Origin: Vibrio hannami
Lineage (GTDB): Bacteria; Pseudomonadota; Gammaproteobacteria; Enterobacterales; Vibrionaceae
Reading direction: 5' to 3'
Length of the DNA: 64,000 nucleotides
NCBI RefSeq assembly: GCF_029589055.1
Contig: NZ_JARQZP010000006.1
Coordinates: 248,001-312,000 of the forward strand
Positions 55,255-64,000 of the stretch are shown piece by piece; the first letter of the stretch is position 1, and every line of letters begins with the position of its first letter. The translations under genes and the position numbers were made by a program. The notes under the pieces are model-generated. The model was not told the origin of the DNA, did not search any database, and saw only the letters and a program-made list of their open reading frames with translations.

Positions 55255-55602
55255 ATGAAGTTTGATAAATTGCAGGTATGGCAGGACAGCTTCGAACTAT
55301 CTGTGTTGATACATAAAGAGTTAACGTCTTGCAGAGATTATGGGTTTTGTGATCAGTTGAGGCGTTCATCTGTTTCGATTCCATCCAATATCGCTGAGGG
55401 TATGGAAAGAGGAACAAATAAGGATTCAGTGCGATTTTTATTCTATGCAAAAGGCTCAACAGCGGAAGTGCTTACTCAGGTTCGTTTGGGAGTAAGATTT
55501 GGTTATATTGAGCAAGGTATTGCTGACAAAGTAGAGCTCGAGTGTATAAAGATCAGTAAGATGCTGACTTCATTAATTAAACACCGTCAAAAAACTGCTT
55601 AA
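55255..55602 (+). CDS. Four-helix-bundle protein (23S rRNA intervening-sequence / Avd-like family)
   Basis: 115 residues, MKFDKLQVWQDSFELSVLIH onward, with the family landmarks L-x-VWQ, GFCDQLRRSSVSIPSNIAEG and a C-terminal helix ending in ISKMLTSLIKH. Members of PF05635 form pentameric barrels. They occur in 23S rRNA intervening sequences, as Avd in diversity-generating retroelements, and as lone genes of unknown role. No reverse transcriptase or rRNA is near. It is bracketed by inverted heptad arrays and is absent from the usual radC-rpmB spacing, so it looks inserted. Confidence 0.88.
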   Translation: MKFDKLQVWQDSFELSVLIHKELTSCRDYGFCDQLRRSSVSIPSNIAEGMERGTNKDSVRFLFYAKGSTAEVLTQVRLGVRFGYIEQGIADKVELECIKISKMLTSLIKHRQKTA

Positions 55603-55638
55603 AATGGGTAGGGAGAGTAGTTTTTTTGAGTCGTTAGT

Positions 55639-55670
55639 ACCCATAACCCATAACCCGTAACCCGTAACCT
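55639..55670 (-). repeat. Heptad array on the right side of the four-helix-bundle gene
   Basis: Two ACCCATA units, two ACCCGTA units and a closing ACCT; on the minus strand these read GTTACGG and GTTATGG. It is in inverted orientation to the array at 55208-55242 and differs from it at two positions per unit. Confidence 0.9.
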
Positions 55671-55692
55671 CAAGAATAAAGCTATTTTCTTG

Positions 55693-55828
55693 TTGTCCAA
55701 AACGTGAAATCTGCTACAATCCGCGCACTATTTTTGAACACAAATTCAGCTCTGCTCAAAAAAGATCACGAAATCCTGTAAAAAGGATCTGTTCGGGTCT
55801 TGAGCTATGCACGTCAAGTTAGTATAAT
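55693..55828 (+). promoter_or_regulatory. Promoters of rpmB-rpmG
   Basis: Two sigma-70-type promoters: TTGTCC-16-TACAAT (55693-55720) and TTGAGC-17-TATAAT (55800-55828). The second has a GC-rich stretch (GCGCG) just after the -10, as in growth-rate-controlled promoters. The leader 55829-55950 contains a small stem AACGG/CCGTT near 55863-55882 and otherwise nothing I can name. Confidence 0.75.
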
Positions 55829-55950
55829 GCGCGACCTTTGATAGCCTTGTATGGGTTTCCATAACGGTTTTTACCTCCGTTCTTTTGAACAGATAAGAGG
55901 TTCGGCCACCAAGGTTGATATCGAGCTGAAACGATTTGGAGAAGACTTAA

Positions 55951-56187
55951 ATGTCCCGAGTATGCCAAGTAACTGGTAAGCGTCCAGTAACGGGTAACAA
56001 CCGTTCACACGCACGAAATGCTACAAAGCGTCGTTTTCTGCCGAACCTACAAACTCATCGTTTCTGGGTAGAGAGCGAAAAGCGCTTCGTTAAACTACGT
56101 CTAACTGCTAAGGGTATGCGTATCATCGACAAGAAAGGCATCGATGCTGTTCTTGCTGATATCCGTGCTCGTGGCGAGAACGTATAA
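55951..56187 (+). CDS. rpmB: 50S ribosomal protein L28
   Basis: 78 residues, [20 protein letters not shown] onward, ending IRARGENV. Identical in layout to gamma-proteobacterial L28, a small basic protein of the large subunit. An AGAAG ribosome site precedes the ATG. It is cotranscribed with rpmG (13 bases). Confidence 0.98.
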   Translation: MSRVCQVTGKRPVTGNNRSHARNATKRRFLPNLQTHRFWVESEKRFVKLRLTAKGMRIIDKKGIDAVLADIRARGENV

Positions 56188-56200
56188 GAGGAATTGAACA

Positions 56201-56368
56201 ATGGCTAAAGGCATTCGTGAGAAAATCCGTCTAGTATCTTCTGCTGGTACTGGTCACTTCTACACAACTGACAAGAACAAGCGTAACATGCCAGGCAAAT
56301 TCGAGATCAAGAAATTTGATCCTGTAGTTCGCAAGCACGTTATGTACAAAGAAGCAAAAATCAAGTAA
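56201..56368 (+). CDS. rpmG: 50S ribosomal protein L33
   Basis: A 55-residue [23 protein letters not shown] onward, ending MYKEAKIK. This is the cysteine-free form of L33, so it does not need zinc. GAGGAA lies ahead of the ATG. It is followed by a strong terminator. Confidence 0.98.
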   Translation: MAKGIREKIRLVSSAGTGHFYTTDKNKRNMPGKFEIKKFDPVVRKHVMYKEAKIK

Positions 56369-56387
56369 TTGATTTTACAGTTTCTCT

Positions 56388-56416
56388 AAAACCCAGCTTT
56401 TATAGCTGGGTTTTTT
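56388..56416 (+). terminator. Terminator of rpmB-rpmG
   Basis: AAACCCAGCT (56389-56398) and AGCTGGGTTT (56404-56413) form the stem, with a T-run to 56416. It lies 20 bases after the rpmG stop. Confidence 0.93.
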
Positions 56417-56490
56417 ATTGCCTATTGAAAAACTCAGCGTTAATCTTTGACAGAAGGAAAGGTGAATAGAAGATAAGGATATAACAACTC

Positions 56491-56964
56491 GTGAAACTCT
56501 CTCGCCGTGGCTGGAACAACGTACTCATACTTGGCATCATGATCTTTATGGTTGCCCTCAATCTGCCTAATGTATTTAAAGCGGCCAGAGAAGACTCCGA
56601 GCAAATTCAGGAATATCCATTTTTAATTAACCCTCAGCAGTCACCTCTGGAACTTCATTTTTCCGATTGGTCTCTTACCAATGATGGTTCAGACTGGATC
56701 TCTTCAAAAGAGCTAACCGTTTCTACTCCTGATTTAATTCAACGCTGGACGAACCTGGTTGGTACAGAAGTGGATGATCCAACGTTTCAGCAACTGAAAT
56801 CCCAGCTTAGTAGTGCCAACACCATCGAAGTCTGGTATCAGGGAGTCGAAGAACCACAAAGAGTCACTTACTATGAAACCCCCAATTTTTGGCTGATGCA
56901 GAACTGGCAGAGCAAATGGATTGCAGTTTCTGTTGAGAGTGAGTACTTGTTCCCGTTTAAATAA
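56491..56964 (+). CDS. Membrane-anchored hypothetical protein between rpmG and mutM
   Basis: 157 residues from GTG 56491. An N-terminal membrane helix (NVLILGIMIFMVALNLPNVF, about 10-29) is followed by a periplasmic domain of about 125 residues with several Trp. It is conserved in vibrios at this position by my recollection; no function is known. It is 38 bases ahead of mutM and probably cotranscribed with it. Confidence 0.75.
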   Translation: MKLSRRGWNNVLILGIMIFMVALNLPNVFKAAREDSEQIQEYPFLINPQQSPLELHFSDWSLTNDGSDWISSKELTVSTPDLIQRWTNLVGTEVDDPTFQQLKSQLSSANTIEVWYQGVEEPQRVTYYETPNFWLMQNWQSKWIAVSVESEYLFPFK

Positions 56965-57002
56965 AAGTCTTTAGGTGAGTATTTTTATTAGTGAGAGTAT
57001 AG

Positions 57003-58323
<1,321 letters not shown>

Positions 58324-58415
58324 TTATCTCGCTAAATACTAACAAAAATACTCAAAATTACCTATTTAACTCTGTATGATTGACGTTCTGAACGTTAGGA
58401 ACTGGTAAGTCACAA

Positions 58416-59450
58416 ATGAAGAAAATTCTGGTAGTACGTAATGATAAAATTGGCGACTTTATGCTGGCATGGCCTAGCTTTGCGATGCTGAAGCAATCTT
58501 TGCCAGATTGCCATATCACCGCTCTGGTTCCTAAATATACAGTAGACCTTGCTAACCTTTGTCCCTGGATTGATTCTGTTCTGATTGATCCAACAAAAAA
58601 CGGTGAAAAAGAAGCAATAAATAAGCTGGCTCAAGAGATTAAAAAAGAAAGGTTTGATGCATCGATTAACCTTTTCTCTACTACCTATAATGCAAAATTG
58701 GTCTGGAATGCAAAGATTCCTTACCGCTTAGCACCTGCGACCAAATTAGCTCAGATATTTTATAACCGAAGAATCAAGCAAAAGCGTTCTCAGTCTGCCA
58801 AACCGGAATACGAATACAATCTAGATCTAATTCGGGCATTTCTGAAAGATATCAAAACGAATATTGTTGAACCTACTACGCCTTACCTTGAATTTAGTGG
58901 AGATGAACTTTTCACGCAGAGAGGAAAGCTAGCATCGCAACTTTCTATTGATGTAAATAAAAAATGGCTATTTGTTCATGCTGGTAGTGGCGGCTCTGCA
59001 AATAACCTATCGCTTGAGCAGTACGCAGATTTGATCACCGGAATAAAGCAGGAGAAAGAAGTTATCCTGACTGCGGGACCAGGTGAAGAGGAAAAAGCCA
59101 AAGAGCTATTGAAGTTGCTTAGTAAGCAAGATGAGCTCTCGGTTGTCTATGATAAAAACGACGGGTTGGTGGATTTTGCTTGCTCTATAGCTTGCGCGGA
59201 TTTATTTGTCGCAGGTTCAACGGGTCCGCTACATATCGCTGCCGCTATTGATGTTCCTACAATCGGCTTCTTCCCGAGAAAGCGTTCTGCAACACCTTTG
59301 CGCTGGAAACCTATTAACTCCGAAGGGCGACATATCGCATTTTGTCCGCCAGAAGCTGATGATAAAGCAAATCAGGAGAATATGAGCCGCATTGATATCA
59401 ATACGACTCTAAAAGAGATTAATCCCTGGGCTTCTCAGTACTTGTCCTGA
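58416..59450 (+). CDS. Glycosyltransferase family 9 (heptosyltransferase-like)
   Basis: 344 residues in the two-domain GT-B fold. N-terminal [20 protein letters not shown] is typical for heptosyltransferases, and the C-terminal nucleotide-sugar site has [15 protein letters not shown] with a nearby GFFPRK. It probably adds a heptose or related sugar to the LPS core on the cytoplasmic face. Which position (WaaC, WaaF or WaaQ-like) is not clear. The end overlaps the opposite-strand glycosyltransferase gene by 32 bases. Confidence 0.85.
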   Translation: MKKILVVRNDKIGDFMLAWPSFAMLKQSLPDCHITALVPKYTVDLANLCPWIDSVLIDPTKNGEKEAINKLAQEIKKERFDASINLFSTTYNAKLVWNAKIPYRLAPATKLAQIFYNRRIKQKRSQSAKPEYEYNLDLIRAFLKDIKTNIVEPTTPYLEFSGDELFTQRGKLASQLSIDVNKKWLFVHAGSGGSANNLSLEQYADLITGIKQEKEVILTAGPGEEEKAKELLKLLSKQDELSVVYDKNDGLVDFACSIACADLFVAGSTGPLHIAAAIDVPTIGFFPRKRSATPLRWKPINSEGRHIAFCPPEADDKANQENMSRIDINTTLKEINPWASQYLS

Positions 59451-60198
59451 TCCAGAGATCAGCATATTTAACAAAGGTCGAATGAGCTGAAAGTATGGAA
59501 AGCAGGAATCCCTGTTTTCCATCTAAAAAACCAGCCTTTAACACATACATTTTTAAGAAACAGGTTAGGGCATGAATTATTCCCTGAGAGATACTGCTCT
59601 TCTTACCTTTTTTCTCTCTCTGCTCCGCCCATGCCTTGGCATAGCCTGCGGATTTAACCAGATAGTGATTCATATCGTTGTAGGTGTAGTGGATAGCATC
59701 ACCCTGAAGCTTTTCCACCTTCATGTCCCTAGATACTTCGACCTTTTCATGAACCAGTACATCGTTGTACTGAGTCAACTTGGTTGGATATAACCGAAGT
59801 ACTCTATCAGGATACCAGCCACAGTGGCGGATATAGCGGCCAAATACCCAACTGAGTCGAGCAAATCTGAATAACGTATCAGGTTTGTTTTCTTCAACCG
59901 CTTTTAAAATACTTGCCTTTAGTTCCTGTGTGACACGTTCATCTGCATCCAGCCAAAGTATGTAATCTGATTCAACATAAGACTGTGCTAAGCGTCGCTG
60001 TGGGCCAAACCCCGGCCACTCAGCATTTACAAAAAACTTATCAGTATACTGGCGCGCAACTTGCTCGGTATCGTCTGTACTGCCTGAGTCTAGAATGACT
60101 ATCTCATCAACCCAGCCGTTTACAGTATCCAGGCAAGCTTTCAGGTGTTGTGACTCATTTTTTACGATTAAAGCAACAGCTAGAGTGGGTCTGCTCAC
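59419..60198 (-). CDS. Glycosyltransferase family 2, WaaE/KdtX type
   Basis: 259 residues with the GT-A start [31 protein letters not shown] and the DAD/DXD region (LWLDADERV). WaaE-type enzymes add glucose to the first core heptose. A central [11 protein letters not shown] segment is typical of this subgroup. It overlaps the preceding GT9 gene by four bases (ATGA), so they share a message. Confidence 0.85.
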   Translation of the reverse strand: MSRPTLAVALIVKNESQHLKACLDTVNGWVDEIVILDSGSTDDTEQVARQYTDKFFVNAEWPGFGPQRRLAQSYVESDYILWLDADERVTQELKASILKAVEENKPDTLFRFARLSWVFGRYIRHCGWYPDRVLRLYPTKLTQYNDVLVHEKVEVSRDMKVEKLQGDAIHYTYNDMNHYLVKSAGYAKAWAEQREKKGKKSSISQGIIHALTCFLKMYVLKAGFLDGKQGFLLSILSAHSTFVKYADLWIRTSTEKPRD

Positions 60199-61406
60199 TG
60201 AGATACCTCTGTATTGATTGTTGTGTTGTTTAATGAAAAGTCAGCAGTAATTCTATCAAACATGGATATAACATCTTGTGACTTTATGAGGTTCATCGCC
60301 TGCTTGTCTTTAACTCTGGCTCTCCAGCTTAGCTGTTCAGGTGTTTTGCCCGTTTCTATCTTAATAGCCTCTTCATACGCTGAAACCACATAATCTCTAT
60401 ACTGGTAGGGGCCAGTTCGTTGTGGATTATGATGAGCATATAAACCAAGAACAGGGGTATTTACTGCGTTAGCCATATGAGCTGGTCCAGTATCCGGGGC
60501 AATAACAAGATCTACTAGATCTAACAGGGCAAGCATCTGTTTCAAGCTACTTTTTCCAACCAGGTTAAGAACACCTCTAGCGTCACTCCCAGTAGTGCCT
60601 TCGTCACTCCCGGCCACTCCTTCGTCATCCCTGCGAAGGCAGGGATCTAATCCAATATTCTCGCTTATTTTTTCAAGATTCCCGCCTTCGCGGGAATGAC
60701 TGTGTGTTAGCGATTCTTCAACCTGATTTGCCAGATCTATTTCAATCTTAGCAGGGCTTCCTGCCAGAATGATATTCCAGCCCAGAGACTGAGCGTGATG
60801 AATAACATCGGCATAACCTTCAGCGTTCCAGTTTTTATAGGCTTTACTGGCTGCAGGCACCAGAACAAGGGTTCTTGTACTGGTGCTTATATGCTGTTTT
60901 GCCCACTCTTTATCCGAATCAGAGTAAGGAATTGACCAGGATGGCGAAATGTCTTTTATTCCTAGTGTCTCACAAAAAGCAAGCAGGCCATCCAGAACGT
61001 GTGTTTCAGATGGGGATGGGACTTTTACGTTAGTAAACAGAGTTTGGAAATCCTGACTTCTTACTGAATCAAAGCCCAGCTTGTATTTTGCTTTAATTCC
61101 CAGAGTCGCAATGCTGGCTCTGAATGCATATTGCATATGTAAAAGTGCATCAAACTTGCGGCCTTTAAGCGTTTTCCATAATGATTTATAGCCTTCCCAG
61201 CCTTGCTTTTTATCAAATACAATGACTTCAATGCCATTCAGGTCATTAATTAGCTGCGCTTCTAACTTACCCGTTATCCAGGTGATTTGGGTTGTCGGCC
61301 ATTGTCGCTGGATAGACTGGACTGCGGCTACCGTATTACAAACATCACCAATGGCCGAGAGCCTTAGAATGCAAAGAGAGTCTGGAGCCGAGGAAAAAAG
61401 AGGCAT
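60195..61406 (-). CDS. Glycosyltransferase family 9 (heptosyltransferase-like) with in-frame repeat insertion
   Basis: 403 residues, longer than the usual 345-360. The N-terminus [20 protein letters not shown] and C-terminal [20 protein letters not shown] mark a heptosyltransferase. About 40 residues between the domains ([37 protein letters not shown]) come from a dispersed palindromic repeat that kept the frame. It lies in the linker before the second Rossmann domain and probably loops out. The gene is divergent from kdkA. Confidence 0.87.
   Translation of the reverse strand: MPLFSSAPDSLCILRLSAIGDVCNTVAAVQSIQRQWPTTQITWITGKLEAQLINDLNGIEVIVFDKKQGWEGYKSLWKTLKGRKFDALLHMQYAFRASIATLGIKAKYKLGFDSVRSQDFQTLFTNVKVPSPSETHVLDGLLAFCETLGIKDISPSWSIPYSDSDKEWAKQHISTSTRTLVLVPAASKAYKNWNAEGYADVIHHAQSLGWNIILAGSPAKIEIDLANQVEESLTHSHSREGGNLEKISENIGLDPCLRRDDEGVAGSDEGTTGSDARGVLNLVGKSSLKQMLALLDLVDLVIAPDTGPAHMANAVNTPVLGLYAHHNPQRTGPYQYRDYVVSAYEEAIKIETGKTPEQLSWRARVKDKQAMNLIKSQDVISMFDRITADFSLNNTTINTEVSQ
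60624..60700. repeat. Dispersed palindromic repeat inside a glycosyltransferase gene
   Basis: Arms GTCATCCCTGCGAAGGCAGG and CCCGCCTTCGCGGGAATGAC with about 35 bases between. The family is the same as at 8023, 47223 and 48053. The copy is 77 bases, but with adjacent GGAGTGACGAAGG-like duplications it adds a multiple of three, so the reading frame continues. Confidence 0.92.
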
Positions 61407-61473
61407 GAGTTGGTATCACTAGTTATTTGATTGCTAAGAATTATGCAGTGAGGGCAGATAAATGTAAAATGTT

Positions 61474-61503
61474 TAGGTTACGGGTTACGGGTTACGGGTT
61501 ATT
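61474..61503 (+). repeat. Heptad array ahead of kdkA
   Basis: TAG followed by GTTACGG, GTTACGG, GTTACGG and GTTAT. It ends 3 bases ahead of the TTG taken as the kdkA start, so it occupies the ribosome-site region. No coding frame ends at this TAG. Confidence 0.9.
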
Positions 61504-61506
61504 GAT

Positions 61507-62208
61507 TTGAAAACAGTAGAAATTGGGAAACAGCGAATTTGGTTTAATGAAGAGTTACTTCTTGAATCCCCCGAAAGCTGTTTTGAACCTGTATTTTGGC
61601 AACAAAGCGGTAAAGTTACTGGCAGTGCGGAGGGTAGAGGTACTACATGGTTTGTTCAGACAGGTACCATTCCAGCTGCACTACGACACTATCGTCGTGG
61701 CGGGCTTTTCGGTAAGTTGGTTAAAGACCACTACTTCTTCAATGGTTGGGAGAATACTCGCAGCTATCAAGAGTTTCAGCTGTTAATTAAACTTATTGAG
61801 GCAGGTGTAAACGTACCAAAACCGATAGCGGCACGGGCAATTAAGCGAAACTTCTGTTATCAGGCAGACTTATTGAGTGAAAAAATAGCAAACGCACGCG
61901 ACCTGGTTTCGATTCTGCAGGAAGCTCCTATATCAAAAGAGCTCTACCAGAAAATCGGTCAAGAGATCCGAAAGATGCACGATGCGCAGGTAAACCATAC
62001 TGATCTGAACATTCATAATATCCTGATTGATGATAACGAAAAGGTCTGGATTATAGACTTTGACAAGTGTTACATCCAGCATGGTGATAGTTGGAAAGCC
62101 GGTAACCTAGAGCGCTTAAAACGCTCGTTTACCAAAGAAGTTGGTAAACGAGCGATTTATTGGAATGAGGGGGATTGGGATGCTCTTCTTCTTGCTCACA
62201 ATGAGTAA
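61507..62208 (+). CDS. kdkA: 3-deoxy-D-manno-octulosonic acid kinase
   Basis: 233 residues from TTG 61507. Kinase motifs are visible: HTDLNIHNILIDD (catalytic loop, about 165-177) and WIIDFDKCY (metal-binding Asp, about 182-190). KdkA phosphorylates the single Kdo of the inner core in vibrios and Haemophilus. The start is uncertain: the region just upstream is a heptad array with no normal ribosome site, and no in-frame ATG is near. It is convergent with waaA, its functional partner. Confidence 0.92.
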   Translation: MKTVEIGKQRIWFNEELLLESPESCFEPVFWQQSGKVTGSAEGRGTTWFVQTGTIPAALRHYRRGGLFGKLVKDHYFFNGWENTRSYQEFQLLIKLIEAGVNVPKPIAARAIKRNFCYQADLLSEKIANARDLVSILQEAPISKELYQKIGQEIRKMHDAQVNHTDLNIHNILIDDNEKVWIIDFDKCYIQHGDSWKAGNLERLKRSFTKEVGKRAIYWNEGDWDALLLAHNE

Positions 62209-62220
62209 GCAAGATTAATA

Positions 62221-63507
62221 TCAACTGACGTAACGTACCGTTTTTTCGATCGCACCTTTGTTGTTATTGACCACATCAAGAGCGGCATTTCCCATCTTTT
62301 GCCGCTTATTTTCGTCGTTGAAAAGTTGGATTATTTGATTAGCTAGTTCATCGCTATTACTACAAAACGTAAGAGCTTCACTATCTCTTAGTTGATTAGC
62401 GATATCTGTAAAGTTGAAGTAACTAGGGCCATTGATCAAAGCCTTACCTAATGCGGCTGGCTCTAAAAGGTTATGACCACCAACTTTTTCACCAACAAGG
62501 CTACCACCTATAAAGCAAACATCGGAAGCGCCCATAAGAGTTAGCATTTCTCCCATAGTATCTCCCAGGTAAACCTCTGTATTAGTCGTGACTGATTGTT
62601 TGCTAGATCGAGTAGTGGTAGTAAAGCCAAATTTGGTGGAAAGTTGTTCGACACCAAAAAAACGTTCTGGGTGACGCGGTACTAGTATCAGCAGAGCGCC
62701 GGGAATCAACGAAGTTATCTGCTTATGTGCCTCGAGTACTTGTTCATCTTCACCAGCGTGTGTACTAGCCGCGATCCATACCGGACGCTTCAAACCAAGT
62801 GTTGTACGAAGCTCTTCGCCTTTAGCTTTTATTTTGTTACTTACCTGGATATCAAACTTCACAGAGCCTGTGACTTGAACTTTATCTTTCGGAATACCTA
62901 GCTTAATAAATCGTTCTGCGTCGTCTTTATGTTGGCAAAGTACCTGGGTTAAGCTTTTTGCCAACAAATCAAAAACGGGCTGTATTTTCTTATATCTATT
63001 GCATGATCGCTCTGATAAACGAGCATTTATCACGGTGATTGGTATTCCTGCTTTAGCAACGATTGCTAATGTATTAGGCCAAAGTTCAGTTTCCATTATC
63101 AATAGTTGGCTGGGGGAAACGGATTTTAAAAAGCCTTTTAGAGCAAATGGAAAGTCTAATGGCATATATCGGTGTTCAACAAGTTCGCCAAGCTTCTGCG
63201 CTTGTTCAGCTCCTGTTGTAGTTGTTGTTGTCAGTAGAATCGTTTGATCCGGGTTTTTCTCTTTTATCGCTTTGATAACTGGACTAACAGCGATAGTTTC
63301 ACCAACAGAGACTGCGTGAATCCATAATGGTGACTCAGTGCTATTTAACTTAGGTGTGAAGCCAAAGTACTCTTTCCAGCGCTTGCCTATTGATGGTTTT
63401 CCCTCTTTTCTTCGTAGAAGTTGGTATAAAAACAGTGGGGATATAATGATTAGAAGGGCCGTATATATTAAGCGAAGCAATGGATTATCTCGTGTAGTAT
63501 CTTGCAA
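62221..63507 (-). CDS. waaA: Kdo transferase WaaA (KdtA)
   Basis: 428 residues. An N-terminal membrane helix (about 10-27) is followed by a GT-B fold with the conserved WIHAVSVGE, LLIMETELWPN and, in the C-terminal half, HNLLEPAALGKALINGP. It transfers Kdo from CMP-Kdo to lipid A precursor. Vibrios add one Kdo and then phosphorylate it with KdkA, whose gene is 12 bases away on the other strand. Confidence 0.95.
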   Translation of the reverse strand: MQDTTRDNPLLRLIYTALLIIISPLFLYQLLRRKEGKPSIGKRWKEYFGFTPKLNSTESPLWIHAVSVGETIAVSPVIKAIKEKNPDQTILLTTTTTTGAEQAQKLGELVEHRYMPLDFPFALKGFLKSVSPSQLLIMETELWPNTLAIVAKAGIPITVINARLSERSCNRYKKIQPVFDLLAKSLTQVLCQHKDDAERFIKLGIPKDKVQVTGSVKFDIQVSNKIKAKGEELRTTLGLKRPVWIAASTHAGEDEQVLEAHKQITSLIPGALLILVPRHPERFFGVEQLSTKFGFTTTTRSSKQSVTTNTEVYLGDTMGEMLTLMGASDVCFIGGSLVGEKVGGHNLLEPAALGKALINGPSYFNFTDIANQLRDSEALTFCSNSDELANQIIQLFNDENKRQKMGNAALDVVNNNKGAIEKTVRYVS

Positions 63508-63619
63508 AGAATGACTATATCAGCATAACATAAAGTGAGAGTGTAAGACCAAGGGCTGGTCTTGTTAAGCTTTCAATTACGCTTCTATACGTCGAGTGGA
63601 TTTTAAAGGAATGTAGCAG

Positions 63620-64000
63620 ATGAGAAGAGTCTTACTTCTGGGTGACAATAAAACAAATCTAATTTCTCCAATATTGGAAGAGCTTAAAAAGCTAAACCTC
63701 GAAGTCGACTATATAGATGCAGCAGAGCTAGATGCTCAAAAAAAGTACCCGTCTGTGTTGCATAAGCTAGCAGCAAAGACTTACCTAAATTTTAAAATTC
63801 AGGGAAAGCGTCATTGGGGTAGGGAGCAATATATTGTATCGAAAACTGACTCGCAGTATGACCTAGTGATAGTGTTTATTCCTGCAATGCTCAATTCTGT
63901 AATTGCGGCTCAATTAAAATCTCAATCGAGAAAGTTAATATGTGTATTGTGGGATTCATTAGAGAAATCCCCATCAGGCAAAGTTCTTTTAAACTACTCC
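63620..64000 (+). CDS. Truncated gene at the window edge, probable LPS glycosyltransferase
   Basis: 127 codons, open at the right edge. ATG 63620 follows AAAGGA. The product starts MRRVLLLGDNKTNLISPILE, typical of a GT-B glycosyltransferase N-terminal Rossmann strand, and has an LVIVFIPAML segment like CgeB/DUF3880 relatives. Its place beside waaA supports an LPS or surface-sugar role. Without the rest, family and function are tentative. Confidence 0.6.
   Translation, partial: MRRVLLLGDNKTNLISPILEELKKLNLEVDYIDAAELDAQKKYPSVLHKLAAKTYLNFKIQGKRHWGREQYIVSKTDSQYDLVIVFIPAMLNSVIAAQLKSQSRKLICVLWDSLEKSPSGKVLLNYS

Noticed and set aside
55255..55602. Diversity-generating retroelement because of the Avd-like gene
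   Set aside because: No reverse transcriptase, template repeat or variable-repeat target gene nearby.

Overview
The window is a piece of a Vibrionaceae chromosome, close to the V. cholerae / V. parahaemolyticus type. The evidence is gene content and order: a full eps-type general secretion operon (gspC to gspN) followed by nudE-cysQ; hslR-hslO and pckA; nfuA, comF and bioH; ompR-envZ; recG-trmH-spoT-rpoZ-gmk; yicC/rph-pyrE; two lipid A acyltransferases with slmA-dut-coaBC; radC-rpmB-rpmG-mutM-coaD; then a lipopolysaccharide core block with kdkA and waaA. Most of it is housekeeping DNA.

Layout. 1-2.2 kb: start of pckA and the redox/heat-shock pair hslR-hslO. 2.3-13.8 kb: type II secretion operon, with palindromic repeats between gspF and gspG. 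13.8-20.7 kb: nudE, cysQ, nfuA, comF, bioH and tex. 20.9-24.7 kb: a secreted protein with four tandem retropepsin-like domains, then an ECF sigma factor, a CxC permease and a mini-thioredoxin. 24.7-33.5 kb: greB, ompR-envZ, and recG/trmH/spoT/rpoZ/gmk. 33.8-36.9 kb: a three-gene ECF vitamin transporter. 37.3-45.4 kb: an 8.1-kb integrated element in the 3' end of yicC. 45.4-58.3 kb: yicC, rph, pyrE, lipid A acylation, slmA, dut, coaBC, a chemoreceptor, radC, a four-helix-bundle gene, ribosomal proteins L28 and L33, mutM and coaD. 58.4-64 kb: LPS core glycosyltransferases, kdkA, waaA and a truncated last gene.

Two parts look least described. (1) The yicC element has a P4-type integrase, an AlpA-like regulator, a large PrimPol-helicase, a candidate origin, a possible small-terminase-like gene, two small genes sharing a motif reminiscent of phage scaffold/protease tails, and a 34-residue membrane peptide. 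It has no capsid, tail or conjugation genes, so it resembles a minimal phage satellite. (2) Seven-base tandem repeats (GTTACAG, GTTACGG, GTGACAG) lie at six sites, often starting on the base after a stop codon. At one site, inverted arrays bracket a four-helix-bundle (23S-IVP/Avd-like) gene. At two others, similar inverted arrays bracket only a small GC-rich hairpin.

Four conserved genes (tex, greB, lpxL, coaBC) are each broken by a shift that one extra base would repair. Three of the sites are A-runs of 6-7 bases. Sequencing or assembly undercalls are the simplest explanation, but in greB and lpxL the broken site is the strong -1 slippery heptamer A-AAA-AAG, so recoding cannot be excluded from sequence alone.
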